Assembly: GCA_002373165.1 (NCBI GenBank)
Contig: DFJS01000046.1
Coordinates: 1-44,008 of the forward strand
From: Ruminococcus sp. UBA3665
GTDB taxonomy: Bacteria; Bacillota; Clostridia; Oscillospirales; Ruminococcaceae
Length of the DNA stretch: 44,008 nt
Direction: 5' to 3'
Position numbers and translations under genes: made by a program. Shown one piece after another: positions 7,518 through 16,197 of this stretch (its first letter is position 1; every line of letters begins with the position of its first letter). The notes under the pieces are model-generated. The model searched no databases. It was not told the origin of the DNA and was given only the letters and a program-made list of their open reading frames with translations.

Positions 7518-7537
7518 CATAGTATACAAATACTGCA
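7518..7537. promoter_or_regulatory. Possible operator upstream of the array promoter
   Basis: AGTAT-ACAA-ATACT (7521-7534), inside TGCATAGTATACAAATACTGCA, is a small dyad about 25 bp upstream of the array -35 box. A near copy of its left part lies in tiny ORF 3 (7267-7280). A regulator site is only a suggestion. Confidence 0.3.
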
Positions 7538-7671
7538 AGCTGAATCTGTCAGTTCCGACAAAATTTCTGCACAGCAAAGACATATTTCCTGTTTTTCAGA
7601 GAAAAAATATGAGCATCCCGTGAAAAACCAGTGAACAGCCGGGAAAATTTCTGAAAAAGCCCGGAAATCAG

Positions 7672-7700
7672 TTGCAATTTTTTTTTCGATATGTTATAAT
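7672..7700 (+). promoter_or_regulatory. Sigma-A promoter of glmS
   Basis: TTGCAA (7672-7677), a 17-bp spacer and TATAAT (7695-7700) precede the start codon by 47 bp. The leader is too short for a glmS ribozyme. Only a small inverted repeat (TCTGC-AACAT-GCAGA) and the AGAGGAG ribosome binding site lie in it. Confidence 0.75.
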
Positions 7701-7747
7701 ATAAAATATCTGCAACATGCAGAAATCAAGAGAGGAGCTGTATTATT

Positions 7748-9577
7748 ATGTGTGGAATTGTTGGTTATGTCGGAAAACGCGATGCTGCCGATGTTCTGAT
7801 GAGCGGCCTTTCCCGGCTGGAATACAGAGGCTATGACTCTGCCGGAATTGCTGTATTTGAAAACGAAGTAATCAAAGTCGCCAAGTCGAAAGGCCGGCTT
7901 GCCGATTTGCAGGAAAAAATGGAAAAAGAAGGAAAGCCCCGGGGTCATGCCGGAATCGGTCATACCAGATGGGCCACCCACGGCGAACCCTCCGACCGGA
8001 ATTCGCATCCGCACGGCGGCGGCAATGTCACGCTGGTGCATAACGGCATTATTGAAAATTATAAAAAACTCAAAGAATTTCTGCTGGCACAGGGAAGAAA
8101 ATTTGAAAGCGATACAGATACAGAAGTCATTGCCCAGCTGCTGGATTATTATTATGAACAGAATCACGGCAATCCTGTAGAAGCCATTGTCAAAACCCTG
8201 AAAGAAGTGGAAGGCTCTTACGCACTGGGTATTGTATTTGCAGATTTTCCGGACAGAGTATTCGCTATGCGGAAAGAAAGTCCCCTGATTGTCGGCATCG
8301 GCGAGGGCGAAAGCTTTATCGCTTCTGATGTGACTGCTATTCTCCAGTATACAAAAAATTACTATCTGCTGGAACCCGGCGAAATCGCCGTATTAAGCAA
8401 GCAGGACGCAAAAGTTTATGATCTGCATTATCAGAAAATCGAAAAAGAACTCAAAACAGCGGACTGGGATGTCAGTGCGGCCGAAAAAGGCGGTTATGAA
8501 CATTATATGCTGAAAGAGATTCACGAACAGCCCGAAGCCATCAAGAAGACGATTACTCCCAGAATCGAAGACGGTATGCCGAATCTGGAAGAATGCGGCA
8601 TTACACCTGAAAAGCTGATGGAATTTAATAAAATTCATATTGTCGCCTGTGGTACGGCAATGCACGCCGGGATGGTAGGCAAATATGTAATTGAAAAGCT
8701 TGCCAGAATTTCCGTGAATGTAGATATTGCATCAGAATTCCGCTACAGAGAGCCTTTAGTAGGCAAGGGCGATCTGGTAATTATAATTTCGCAGTCCGGC
8801 GAAACTGCCGACAGTCTGGCAGCAATGCGCCTTGCCAAGGAACTGGGTGCAAAAACGCTTGCAATTGTCAATGCCAAAGGCAGTTCCATCGCACGGGAAG
8901 CCGATATGCTGATCTATACCCATGCAGGCCCTGAAATTGCCGTTGCCTCGACAAAAGCCTATATGGTACAGATTGCCGTCATGTATCTGTTTGCCTTCGA
9001 GCTGGCACTTGCCAACAAGAAAATCGACCAGGCCGAATGCCGCCGCCTGACAGCTCTGTTACAGGGCACACCGGATAAAATTGCCGAAATTCTGGAGCAT
9101 AAAGAAATGACTCAGATGATTGCCTCAGAACTGATTACAGCAGATAGTCTGTTATATATCGGCCGCGGACTGGATTACGCCCTCAGCATGGAAGGCTCTC
9201 TGAAACTGAAAGAAATTTCTTATATTCACTCAGAATCTTATGCTGCCGGCGAACTCAAACACGGAACAATTTCTCTGATTACAGAAGAAATGCCTGTCAT
9301 TGCAGTAGCCACACAGCAGAATCTGTTTGAAAAGACAATCAGCAATATTAAAGAAGTCAAAGCCCGCGGCGCAAAAGTCGTACTTGTCAGCCGTGAGAGC
9401 TATCAGCCGGAAAAGGATGTAGCAGATTTCAAATTCGGCCTGCCGGAATATGAAGATCTTCTCATGCCGATGCTGGCCGTTGTGCCGCTTCAGCTGATTG
9501 CCTATTACACAGCCGTGCTGAAGGGTACGGATGTAGATAAGCCGAGAAATCTTGCCAAATCGGTCACAGTAGAATAA
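7748..9577 (+). CDS. glmS: Glutamine-fructose-6-phosphate aminotransferase (isomerizing)
   Basis: Makes glucosamine-6-phosphate from fructose-6-phosphate and glutamine, the first step to UDP-GlcNAc and peptidoglycan. The 609 residues are full length. The N-terminal glutamine amidotransferase domain begins MCGIVGYVG with Cys2 as nucleophile and includes GHTRWATHG and HNGIIENY. Two SIS sugar-isomerase domains follow (about 285-420 and 455-595; motifs ACGTAMHAG, SQSGETADS, ELKHGTISL). The C-terminus DKPRNLAKSVTVE is typical. Four LRR surface-protein genes follow at 12 bp or with overlaps, without an intervening terminator, so they are probably cotranscribed. The first four LRR proteins and GlmS therefore share a promoter. 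Confidence 0.97.
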   Translation: MCGIVGYVGKRDAADVLMSGLSRLEYRGYDSAGIAVFENEVIKVAKSKGRLADLQEKMEKEGKPRGHAGIGHTRWATHGEPSDRNSHPHGGGNVTLVHNGIIENYKKLKEFLLAQGRKFESDTDTEVIAQLLDYYYEQNHGNPVEAIVKTLKEVEGSYALGIVFADFPDRVFAMRKESPLIVGIGEGESFIASDVTAILQYTKNYYLLEPGEIAVLSKQDAKVYDLHYQKIEKELKTADWDVSAAEKGGYEHYMLKEIHEQPEAIKKTITPRIEDGMPNLEECGITPEKLMEFNKIHIVACGTAMHAGMVGKYVIEKLARISVNVDIASEFRYREPLVGKGDLVIIISQSGETADSLAAMRLAKELGAKTLAIVNAKGSSIAREADMLIYTHAGPEIAVASTKAYMVQIAVMYLFAFELALANKKIDQAECRRLTALLQGTPDKIAEILEHKEMTQMIASELITADSLLYIGRGLDYALSMEGSLKLKEISYIHSESYAAGELKHGTISLITEEMPVIAVATQQNLFEKTISNIKEVKARGAKVVLVSRESYQPEKDVADFKFGLPEYEDLLMPMLAVVPLQLIAYYTAVLKGTDVDKPRNLAKSVTVE

Positions 9578-9589
9578 GGATAGAAATTT

Positions 9590-10882
9590 ATGAAAAAATT
9601 AATATTGATGCTTGCTGCCGTTCTGCTGACGGCAGCAGTACCGCTTCCGGCTCGTGCCGAAGAAACACCTCCGGAAGAAGCACCGGCTGCCGAACAGGCT
9701 TTAGAAGAACAGCCGCAGCCGGAAACCCGTGCGGAAGATATGTTTGCTTACAAAGTAGATCTTGCCGGTCTTGCACAGATTACAGATTTTACAGTATCGG
9801 ATACTTATACTGGTGAACTTGTCATTCCCTCACAGCTTGACGGCTATCAGGTAGGATATATTGACAATGCGGCTTTTATGAATGCCAAAGGTCTGACAAG
9901 CGTGACAATTCCGGCCACTGTCACAGATATGGGCAATTCTGTATTTTTCGGCTGTGAAAATCTGGAAAAGATTCATGTAGAAGCGGGCAATCCCTATTTT
10001 GCCGAAATTGATGACGGCGTTCTGGTAGCAGACGGAAATCAGTTTCTGGTAGCATATCCGGCCGCGAGAGCAGGCGAAAATTATCCTGTTCCGGCATCAG
10101 TAGACGAAATCGCGCCGGGATGCTTCGGGTTTGCGAAAAATCTGAAAGAAATTACAATTCCGGAAAAAGTACAGTATATTGACAAATGGGCTTTTGCCTA
10201 TTCCAAGCTGGAGAAAGTAACGATTTCTTCCATGCAGATTGATGACTATGCATTTGCCTATTGTGAAAATCTGCATGATGTTACACTGAATCCGGGTCTG
10301 GAAAGCATTTACAATGCAGCATTCAGCGTGTGTCCGTCGCTGACGGAAATCACACTGCCGGACACACTGACATATGTAGGGCAGTGTGCATTCTGCGGCA
10401 CCGGACTGACGAGCATTACCATTCCGGCTTCTGTAGAAGAACTGGATTATTGCTGTTTCGGCTATGATCAGGATCTGAAAGCCCTGAGTCATTTTGTGAT
10501 TTACGGAGAATCGGGTTCCGAGGCGGAATATTATGCAACGGCAGTGGATCTGGATAATGATTATGAAAATAAATTTACATTTGTATCCACAACGCCGACT
10601 GAACCGCCGGAAGAATCTGTCGAAGAAACATCGGAACCTGTCACGGCGGCAGAGACCGATGCAGAAGGAGAAAGCATTCAGCAGGAAACGACTGTTCCGC
10701 AGGAAACGGGAACAGAAGCAGGTCTGACCGGCATACTTGGCGCAGAACTCCGGAATAATCATTTTTTGCAGATTCTGCTTGCAACAGTAGGAGGAATCGC
10801 CGTAGTGCTGGCACTGACGCTGATTATTTTAATTTCCCGGAAGCCGAAAAAATCAGATTCACAGGATGATGACAAATCATGA
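9590..10882 (+). CDS. Membrane-anchored BspA-type LRR protein 1
   Basis: A 430-residue surface protein. It has an N-terminal signal peptide (about residues 1-24, ending ARAEE) and an acidic, Pro-rich linker. LRR_5 repeats span about 55-305, with units such as LTSVTIPATVTDMGNSVFFGC. A characteristic BspA insert, NPYFAEIDDGVLVADGNQFLVAYP, lies at about 131-154. A Glu/Thr-rich stalk leads to one transmembrane helix (about 395-417) and a short charged cytoplasmic tail. The protein should sit in the membrane with its LRRs outside. It starts 12 bp after glmS, and its stop overlaps the next gene (ATGA at 10879). The ligand is unknown. Confidence 0.88.
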   Translation: MKKLILMLAAVLLTAAVPLPARAEETPPEEAPAAEQALEEQPQPETRAEDMFAYKVDLAGLAQITDFTVSDTYTGELVIPSQLDGYQVGYIDNAAFMNAKGLTSVTIPATVTDMGNSVFFGCENLEKIHVEAGNPYFAEIDDGVLVADGNQFLVAYPAARAGENYPVPASVDEIAPGCFGFAKNLKEITIPEKVQYIDKWAFAYSKLEKVTISSMQIDDYAFAYCENLHDVTLNPGLESIYNAAFSVCPSLTEITLPDTLTYVGQCAFCGTGLTSITIPASVEELDYCCFGYDQDLKALSHFVIYGESGSEAEYYATAVDLDNDYENKFTFVSTTPTEPPEESVEETSEPVTAAETDAEGESIQQETTVPQETGTEAGLTGILGAELRNNHFLQILLATVGGIAVVLALTLIILISRKPKKSDSQDDDKS

Positions 10883-12090
10883 AAAAATTAAAAAAATTTT
10901 TATCCGGATTGCTGTCCTGCTGTCTGTTTCTGCTGCCGGTTCCTGCACATGCAGAAGAAGTAATTCAGACTTCCGGCGGCTATTCATCCGACGGGCTGTG
11001 GTATTATAACGACTACGGCGACGGAACAGTTTCTGTCGTATGTCAGGACAGTACGATAGAAGAGGCCGTTGTACCGTCGCAGATTGACGGCCATGTAATT
11101 ACAATGGTCGAGCTGGACTGCTTTAAAGATAATACCCGGCTCAGAAAAGTCACACTTCCGGATACGATTACAGTATTGGAAGACTATGCTTTTTATTTAT
11201 GCTCCGGTCTGGAAGAAATCAATATTCCGGCGAGTGTCGAAAAATTCGGCTTTCAGACATTTTACGGCTGTTCCTCGCTGAAAGAAATTTCTGTTCCGGC
11301 AGGACTGACCGAAATCGAAGGCTATACATTTGACGGCTGCACAGCACTGGAAGCAGTGCATGTCAGTCAGAAAAATCAGAATTACAAGGACGAAGACGGC
11401 GTTTTATTCACCAAAGACGGAACAGAGCTGATTGTCTATCCGGCGGCAAAAACCGGAACAAGCTATACCGTTCCGGCATCGTGCAAAAAATTAGAAGGCT
11501 ATGCCTTTATGGCGAATTCTTATCTGGAAGATCTTGATCTTGGCTCTGTCACTGAAATGGGTGAAGATATTTTCTATTGCTGCACTGCCTTGCAGCATAT
11601 TACAATTCCGGAAGGAATTACAACGCTGACCGGCTCTGTTTTTGGCGGCTGTACGGCATTGAAGCAGATTACACTTCCGGAAAGTCTGGAAGTAATAGGG
11701 TCAGGATGTTTTTATAACTGCATTGCACTGGAAGAAATTACAATTCCGGCCTCTGTCACGGCAATTCACGAGAATGCATTTTTCAACTGTCCCTCACTGA
11801 CGAGAATCACTGTTCCGGCGACGGTTAAAGAAATCGGCGATTATGCATTTGGATTTTATTCTGACGGAAGCGAAACGCCGAAGCATCTGCCGGAGTTTGA
11901 AATTGATGCCGAAAACGGTACAGCGGCCTTTGCCTATGCGGCAGCATTCAGCGTAAAATGCACTGGCGGCGTGACACAGGGCATTATATTTGTATATATC
12001 ATGATAGGCATTGTCGTGCTGGTAATTCTGGCAGTCATCGGCCTGATTATCATGCAGAAGCGCATCCGGAAACGGCACGAGCTGTCCTGA
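10879..12090 (+). CDS. Membrane-anchored BspA-type LRR protein 2
   Basis: A 403-residue protein with a signal peptide (cleavage near AHAEE, residue 26). LRR_5 repeats cover about 45-345 and include LEEINIPASVEKFGFQTFYGC and the insert NQNYKDEDGVLFTKDGTELI. A C-terminal transmembrane helix (about 366-391) precedes a short basic tail. Unlike LRR protein 1 it has no Glu/Thr stalk before the helix. The start overlaps the stop of the previous gene by 4 bp, so translation is probably coupled. Confidence 0.88.
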   Translation: MKKLKKFLSGLLSCCLFLLPVPAHAEEVIQTSGGYSSDGLWYYNDYGDGTVSVVCQDSTIEEAVVPSQIDGHVITMVELDCFKDNTRLRKVTLPDTITVLEDYAFYLCSGLEEINIPASVEKFGFQTFYGCSSLKEISVPAGLTEIEGYTFDGCTALEAVHVSQKNQNYKDEDGVLFTKDGTELIVYPAAKTGTSYTVPASCKKLEGYAFMANSYLEDLDLGSVTEMGEDIFYCCTALQHITIPEGITTLTGSVFGGCTALKQITLPESLEVIGSGCFYNCIALEEITIPASVTAIHENAFFNCPSLTRITVPATVKEIGDYAFGFYSDGSETPKHLPEFEIDAENGTAAFAYAAAFSVKCTGGVTQGIIFVYIMIGIVVLVILAVIGLIIMQKRIRKRHELS

Positions 12091-12104
12091 CAGGAGAACG
12101 ATCA

Positions 12105-13208
12105 ATGAGAATCTTGAAAAAATTAAGTTTATTTTTTTGTTCCGGAATTTTGCTTATGCAGATGATTCCGCTCCGGGCAGGAGCCGTCAGCAGTTTCAGC
12201 TATATACTGAAAGAAGATAATACAATTGCAGTCAGCTGTACGGACAAAACAATCCGGAAGATTGAAATTCCTTCGGAAATCGACGGGCATACTGTCACAT
12301 CGCTTGCAGATGAATGTTTTTCCGAGTGCACAGAATTACGGGAAGTTCTGATTCCGGAAACAGTAACAGAATTCGGAAGCTATGCATTTTACGGGTGTTC
12401 TGCTCTGGAAGAAATAGAAATTCCGGCATCAGTCACACAGATTGGTGCCTATGCGTTTGATACAACGGAAAATCTGAAATTATTTTCTGTAGAAGAAACA
12501 AATCCGTCGTACCAGTCGCCGGACGGCGTATTATATACCAAGGACGGGCAGACACTGGTAAAATATCCGGAAGCGAAAGCAGATACTGTCTATGCAGTTC
12601 TGGATGACTGCCGTCGGATTGAAGACTGGGCACTGATTGGGACACAGTATCTGGAACAGATTGATCTGAAGCAGGTACAGCAGATTGGCTCGGATGCATT
12701 TTGCTGGTGTGTTAATTTGAAAAATATCACTGTTCCGGAAGGAGTAGAAGAGCTTCCGGGGTGGGTATTTGGTTACTGCGGTGCACTGGAACAGGCAGTT
12801 CTGCCGCAGAGTCTGAAATCGATAGGCGAACGCTGTTTTTATTCCTGCACGGGGCTGAAATCGGTAAATCTGCCGGAGGGGCTGGAAAAGATGGGAGCAT
12901 ATGCTTTTTGTCACTGCACATCACTTCCGGAGCTGGCCGTGCCGAAAAGTCTGACGAATATGAACATCAGCTGTATGGGATATTATTATGATGAAGAAAA
13001 TAATAATTATCTGGTACAGGAAAATTTCAGGTTATATGTTTATCAAAATTCAGCGGCGTGGAAATATGCGGCAACAAATCATATTGATTATGAATTGATT
13101 CAGACAGGGACGATTTATTATATTTTGATTGCGGCAGTATTGATAATTATTATAATTTTAATTCTGGCAATTATCCGCGTACTGAAAACCAGGAGGGCAG
13201 AAACATGA
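12105..13208 (+). CDS. Membrane-anchored BspA-type LRR protein 3
   Basis: A 367-residue protein starting at ATG 12105 behind CAGGAGAAC. The open frame extends further upstream to 11958, but that part lies inside the previous gene and lacks a signal peptide, whereas MRILKKLSLFFCSGILLMQM is a clear one. LRR_5 repeats cover about 45-310, with one NPSYQSPDGVLYTKDGQTLV insert. One C-terminal transmembrane helix (about 334-357) is followed by a basic tail ending RRAET. It belongs to the glmS operon and overlaps the next start at 13205-13208. Confidence 0.88.
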   Translation: MRILKKLSLFFCSGILLMQMIPLRAGAVSSFSYILKEDNTIAVSCTDKTIRKIEIPSEIDGHTVTSLADECFSECTELREVLIPETVTEFGSYAFYGCSALEEIEIPASVTQIGAYAFDTTENLKLFSVEETNPSYQSPDGVLYTKDGQTLVKYPEAKADTVYAVLDDCRRIEDWALIGTQYLEQIDLKQVQQIGSDAFCWCVNLKNITVPEGVEELPGWVFGYCGALEQAVLPQSLKSIGERCFYSCTGLKSVNLPEGLEKMGAYAFCHCTSLPELAVPKSLTNMNISCMGYYYDEENNNYLVQENFRLYVYQNSAAWKYAATNHIDYELIQTGTIYYILIAAVLIIIIILILAIIRVLKTRRAET

Positions 13209-14668
13209 AACTCAGACAAATCCTGCTTTATCTCATTGCCTGCATGATGCTGCTGTTCTGCGTTCCTGTGCAGGCATATGCAGAATCGGCGGATGTGAAG
13301 ACCTACACAGACGGTTCATTTACTTATGCCTATGTAGATGGCGGCGTGGCATTATATGCCTGCGATACCGGAACGCTTGCAGTAAATCTTCCGGACGAAT
13401 CCAACGGCCGGAAAGTGGTGGAAATCTCAGATGCTGCGTTTTATCAGTGCAGTAAGCTGGAATATATTACATTTGGAAAATATATCAAAAAAATCGGGAA
13501 TTACGCCTTTCAGGGCTGCACATCCCTGCAAAGCATAACCATTCCGGAAACAGTCGAAGAAATCGGCGAGTATGCCTTTGGCAGCTGTACTAAGCTGAAA
13601 GAACTGCATCTGCCGGAAAAATTAAAAACGATTCCGGAGGGCATGTGTTTCGAGTGCCTGATGCTGGAAAATCTGAATTTTCCGAAATCGCTGGAAAACA
13701 TAGGCTTATCGGCATTTTATAATTGTAATATTCTGAATCCTCCGGCATTTCCGGATGGTCTGAAAAAAATCGGGGATTATGCCTTTGCATTCTGTTATGG
13801 TACGATGAGTGCGGAACTGCCTGCCAGTGTGACAGAAGTCGGTTCGGCGGCATATTACAGCTGTATTAATATTACGGAATTCACAGTGCCGAAGCAGCTG
13901 GAAAATCTGGGAACGCTGATGTTCATGGGCTGTTCCAATCTGGCAGAATACAAAGTCGAAGAGGGCAATCCGACTTATACAGTAAAAGACGGGGTATTAT
14001 ATAAAGATGATATGAAAACGCTGTACGCGTATCCCTGCGGAAAGACGGACACGAATTTTGCTGTGCCGGAGGGAGTGACGGTAATTTATGACGGCGCATT
14101 TTTCACGGCACTGCATTTGCAGGAAGTGCTGCTTCCGTCGAGTTTACAGTATATCGGAGCCGGAGCATTTGAATATTGTTCGGATATGAAACAGGTTTAT
14201 CTGCCGGAAGGGGTTGAAATTATTTATGAAAATGCCTTTGCCGACTGCAAAAGCCTGATGGATGTACATCTTCCGGACACGCTGAAAGGTGTAGGAAATT
14301 ATGCATTTTACGCCTGCCCGGCACTGAAGGAAATTACAATTCCGAAAAACTGCAAAACCATCGGGGAATATGCCTTTGGCTACACGGACGGAAGCGAAAA
14401 GGATGAGGACGGAAATCCTGTTCCTGTCAAAATAGAAGGATTCAAACAGCACGGCGGGACAGATAATTCCCGGATGATAGTGATTTTGTTGGGAGTGCTT
14501 GTATTTCTGGGGATTGTGATAGTTCTGATTAAGATCATCAGAAAAAATCAGATGACTCCGGAAGAACATGAAGAAATGATACAGGCAGACCTGAAAGCAG
14601 AAGATGCGCAGTATGCCAAAATTCTGGAAGAAATGGAAGAAACTGAAAATCAGGATAAAACAGAATAA
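13205..14668 (+). CDS. Membrane-anchored BspA-type LRR protein 4 with long acidic cytoplasmic tail
   Basis: The longest of the four operon LRR proteins (487 residues). It has a signal peptide ending near AYAES, LRR_5 repeats over about 45-410 with one insert (NPTYTVKDGVLYKDDMKTLY), a transmembrane helix (about 421-442) and a cytoplasmic tail of about 45 residues rich in Glu, Asp and Met. That tail is much longer than in its three neighbours, so it may contact a cytoplasmic partner (inference). Its start overlaps the previous gene. A strong terminator follows, ending the operon. Confidence 0.88.
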   Translation: MKLRQILLYLIACMMLLFCVPVQAYAESADVKTYTDGSFTYAYVDGGVALYACDTGTLAVNLPDESNGRKVVEISDAAFYQCSKLEYITFGKYIKKIGNYAFQGCTSLQSITIPETVEEIGEYAFGSCTKLKELHLPEKLKTIPEGMCFECLMLENLNFPKSLENIGLSAFYNCNILNPPAFPDGLKKIGDYAFAFCYGTMSAELPASVTEVGSAAYYSCINITEFTVPKQLENLGTLMFMGCSNLAEYKVEEGNPTYTVKDGVLYKDDMKTLYAYPCGKTDTNFAVPEGVTVIYDGAFFTALHLQEVLLPSSLQYIGAGAFEYCSDMKQVYLPEGVEIIYENAFADCKSLMDVHLPDTLKGVGNYAFYACPALKEITIPKNCKTIGEYAFGYTDGSEKDEDGNPVPVKIEGFKQHGGTDNSRMIVILLGVLVFLGIVIVLIKIIRKNQMTPEEHEEMIQADLKAEDAQYAKILEEMEETENQDKTE

Positions 14669-14675
14669 TGCAAAA

Positions 14676-14713
14676 CAGCACAGTGCGCCGAAGCATCACT
14701 GTGCTGATTTTTT
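14676..14713 (+). terminator. Terminator of the glmS-LRR operon
   Basis: CAGCACAGTG (14676-14685) and CACTGTGCTG (14697-14706) form a perfect 10-bp stem with an 11-nt loop. ATTTTTT follows. Confidence 0.9.
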
Positions 14714-16184
14714 ACAGAATAAAGCAGATCAGTCCGGAACAGCCTTCATTGATAACGCGTTCCAGCGTTTCCTGTAATTTCATGCGGGCTTCTACGGGCA
14801 TTTTGAATAGTTTATTATGCAGGCCTTCATTGACGAGTTCGTGCAGAGATTTTCCGAAAATATTGGAACTCCAGATTTTAGCAGGATCTTCTTCAAATCC
14901 CTGGAGCAGGTACATGATTAATTCTTCGCTTTGTTTTTCACTGCCGACAATAGGGCTGACTGTTGTATTGATGCCGGCTTTCATCATATGGATAGAAGGG
15001 GCAGAAGCTTTCAGCCGAACGCCGTATTTTCCGCCCTGCTTGATAATTTCGGGTTCTTCCAGGCTTAATTCTTCCATCGTTGGCATGACGATGCCATAAC
15101 CTGTGGCCTCGACTTCTTTCAGGGCAGGTTCCAGTCTGGCATAGGATTTTTTGATTTCACACAGTTCTTTCAGAATTTCCAGCAAAGCACCCTCGTCAGG
15201 AATTTCCAGTCCTGTGGATTCGCTGAGAATCTTGAAAAACAGCGCATGGTCCAGCGTGACAGAAATCGTGACAGAACCGTTTCCCAGATCGATTTCAGAA
15301 CTTTCCGCATGAAGAATATACTGACACTGACAGATAGGTCTGGCAAGTGCAGAAGCATCGCGGACTGTGACGAGATTCTGTGCAGCATCGCGGATAGCAG
15401 AAAAGACTTCCTGTTTGACGGGATGCCCTTTTTCCAGCATGGAAATCCAGCCGGGCATAGCAAAGTTGACTTCCCTGACCGGAAACGCATACAGCAGAGC
15501 GTTCAGAATCTGCCGGATATCATGTTCCTGTAGCTGAGTACAGCTGACGGGCAGGACTGTAGTATGATAAGTTTCCTGCATCTGCGCGGCGAGAGCTTTT
15601 GCTTCGTCAGTATCGGGGTCAACGCAGTTGAGCAGGACGATAAAAGGCTTGCCGAGTTCCTGCAATTCTCTGATGACACGTTCTTCACATTCGGCGTATT
15701 CGCTTCTTGGAATATCTGAAATACTGCCGTCAGTTGTGACAACAAGGCCTATCGTAGCATGTTCTGTGATGACTTTCTGTGTACCGATTTCGGCGGCCAT
15801 ATTGAAAGGGATTTCTTCATCGAACCAGGGAGTCATGACCATGCGCGGCATTTCGTTTTCGATATAGCCGAGTGAACTGGGAACGATATAGCCGACACAG
15901 TCGATCATGCGAGCGCGGAATTTTGCGCCGTCCTGGAGCTGAACTTCGACAGCCTCTTCGGGGATGAATTTCGGCTCGGTAGTCATGATAGTTTTTCCGG
16001 CGGCAGACTGCGGCAGTTCATCCACAGCGCGTTCTTTTTTATAATCGCTTTCGATATTAGGAATCACAAGCGTTTCCATAAAGCGTTTGATTAAAGTAGA
16101 TTTGCCTGTTCTGACAGGGCCTACCACGCCGATATAGATATCGCCGCCTGTACGCTGTGCAATATCGCTGTAAATATCTTTCAC
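14712..16184 (-). CDS. spoIVA: Stage IV sporulation protein A, spore coat ATPase
   Basis: SpoIVA polymerises on the forespore surface using ATP and forms the base layer on which the coat assembles. The 490 residues match the usual length. The Walker A motif GPVRTGKST is at residues 22-30, followed by the TRAFAC-like core (MTTEPKFIPEEAVEV, DCVGYIVPSSLGY). The conserved C-terminus ends in VINEGCSGLICFIL. The start is a GTG (16182-16184) with AAGGAGG (16193-16199) 8 nt before it. It lies directly downstream of the SipL-like gene, whose stop codon TAA runs into this ribosome binding site. The two form an operon behind a sigma-E-like promoter. Confidence 0.96.
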   Translation of the reverse strand: MKDIYSDIAQRTGGDIYIGVVGPVRTGKSTLIKRFMETLVIPNIESDYKKERAVDELPQSAAGKTIMTTEPKFIPEEAVEVQLQDGAKFRARMIDCVGYIVPSSLGYIENEMPRMVMTPWFDEEIPFNMAAEIGTQKVITEHATIGLVVTTDGSISDIPRSEYAECEERVIRELQELGKPFIVLLNCVDPDTDEAKALAAQMQETYHTTVLPVSCTQLQEHDIRQILNALLYAFPVREVNFAMPGWISMLEKGHPVKQEVFSAIRDAAQNLVTVRDASALARPICQCQYILHAESSEIDLGNGSVTISVTLDHALFFKILSESTGLEIPDEGALLEILKELCEIKKSYARLEPALKEVEATGYGIVMPTMEELSLEEPEIIKQGGKYGVRLKASAPSIHMMKAGINTTVSPIVGSEKQSEELIMYLLQGFEEDPAKIWSSNIFGKSLHELVNEGLHNKLFKMPVEARMKLQETLERVINEGCSGLICFIL

Positions 16185-16197
16185 TGAGATAACCTCC

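Noticed and set aside
7639..7664. CCGGG...CCCGG inverted repeat upstream of glmS as terminator
   Set aside because: The stem is 5 bp with a long loop and no adjacent T-tract in the relevant direction.
7700..7747. glmS ribozyme in the glmS leader
   Set aside because: The promoter leaves only about 40 nt of leader, far too short for the ribozyme core, and no such fold is visible.
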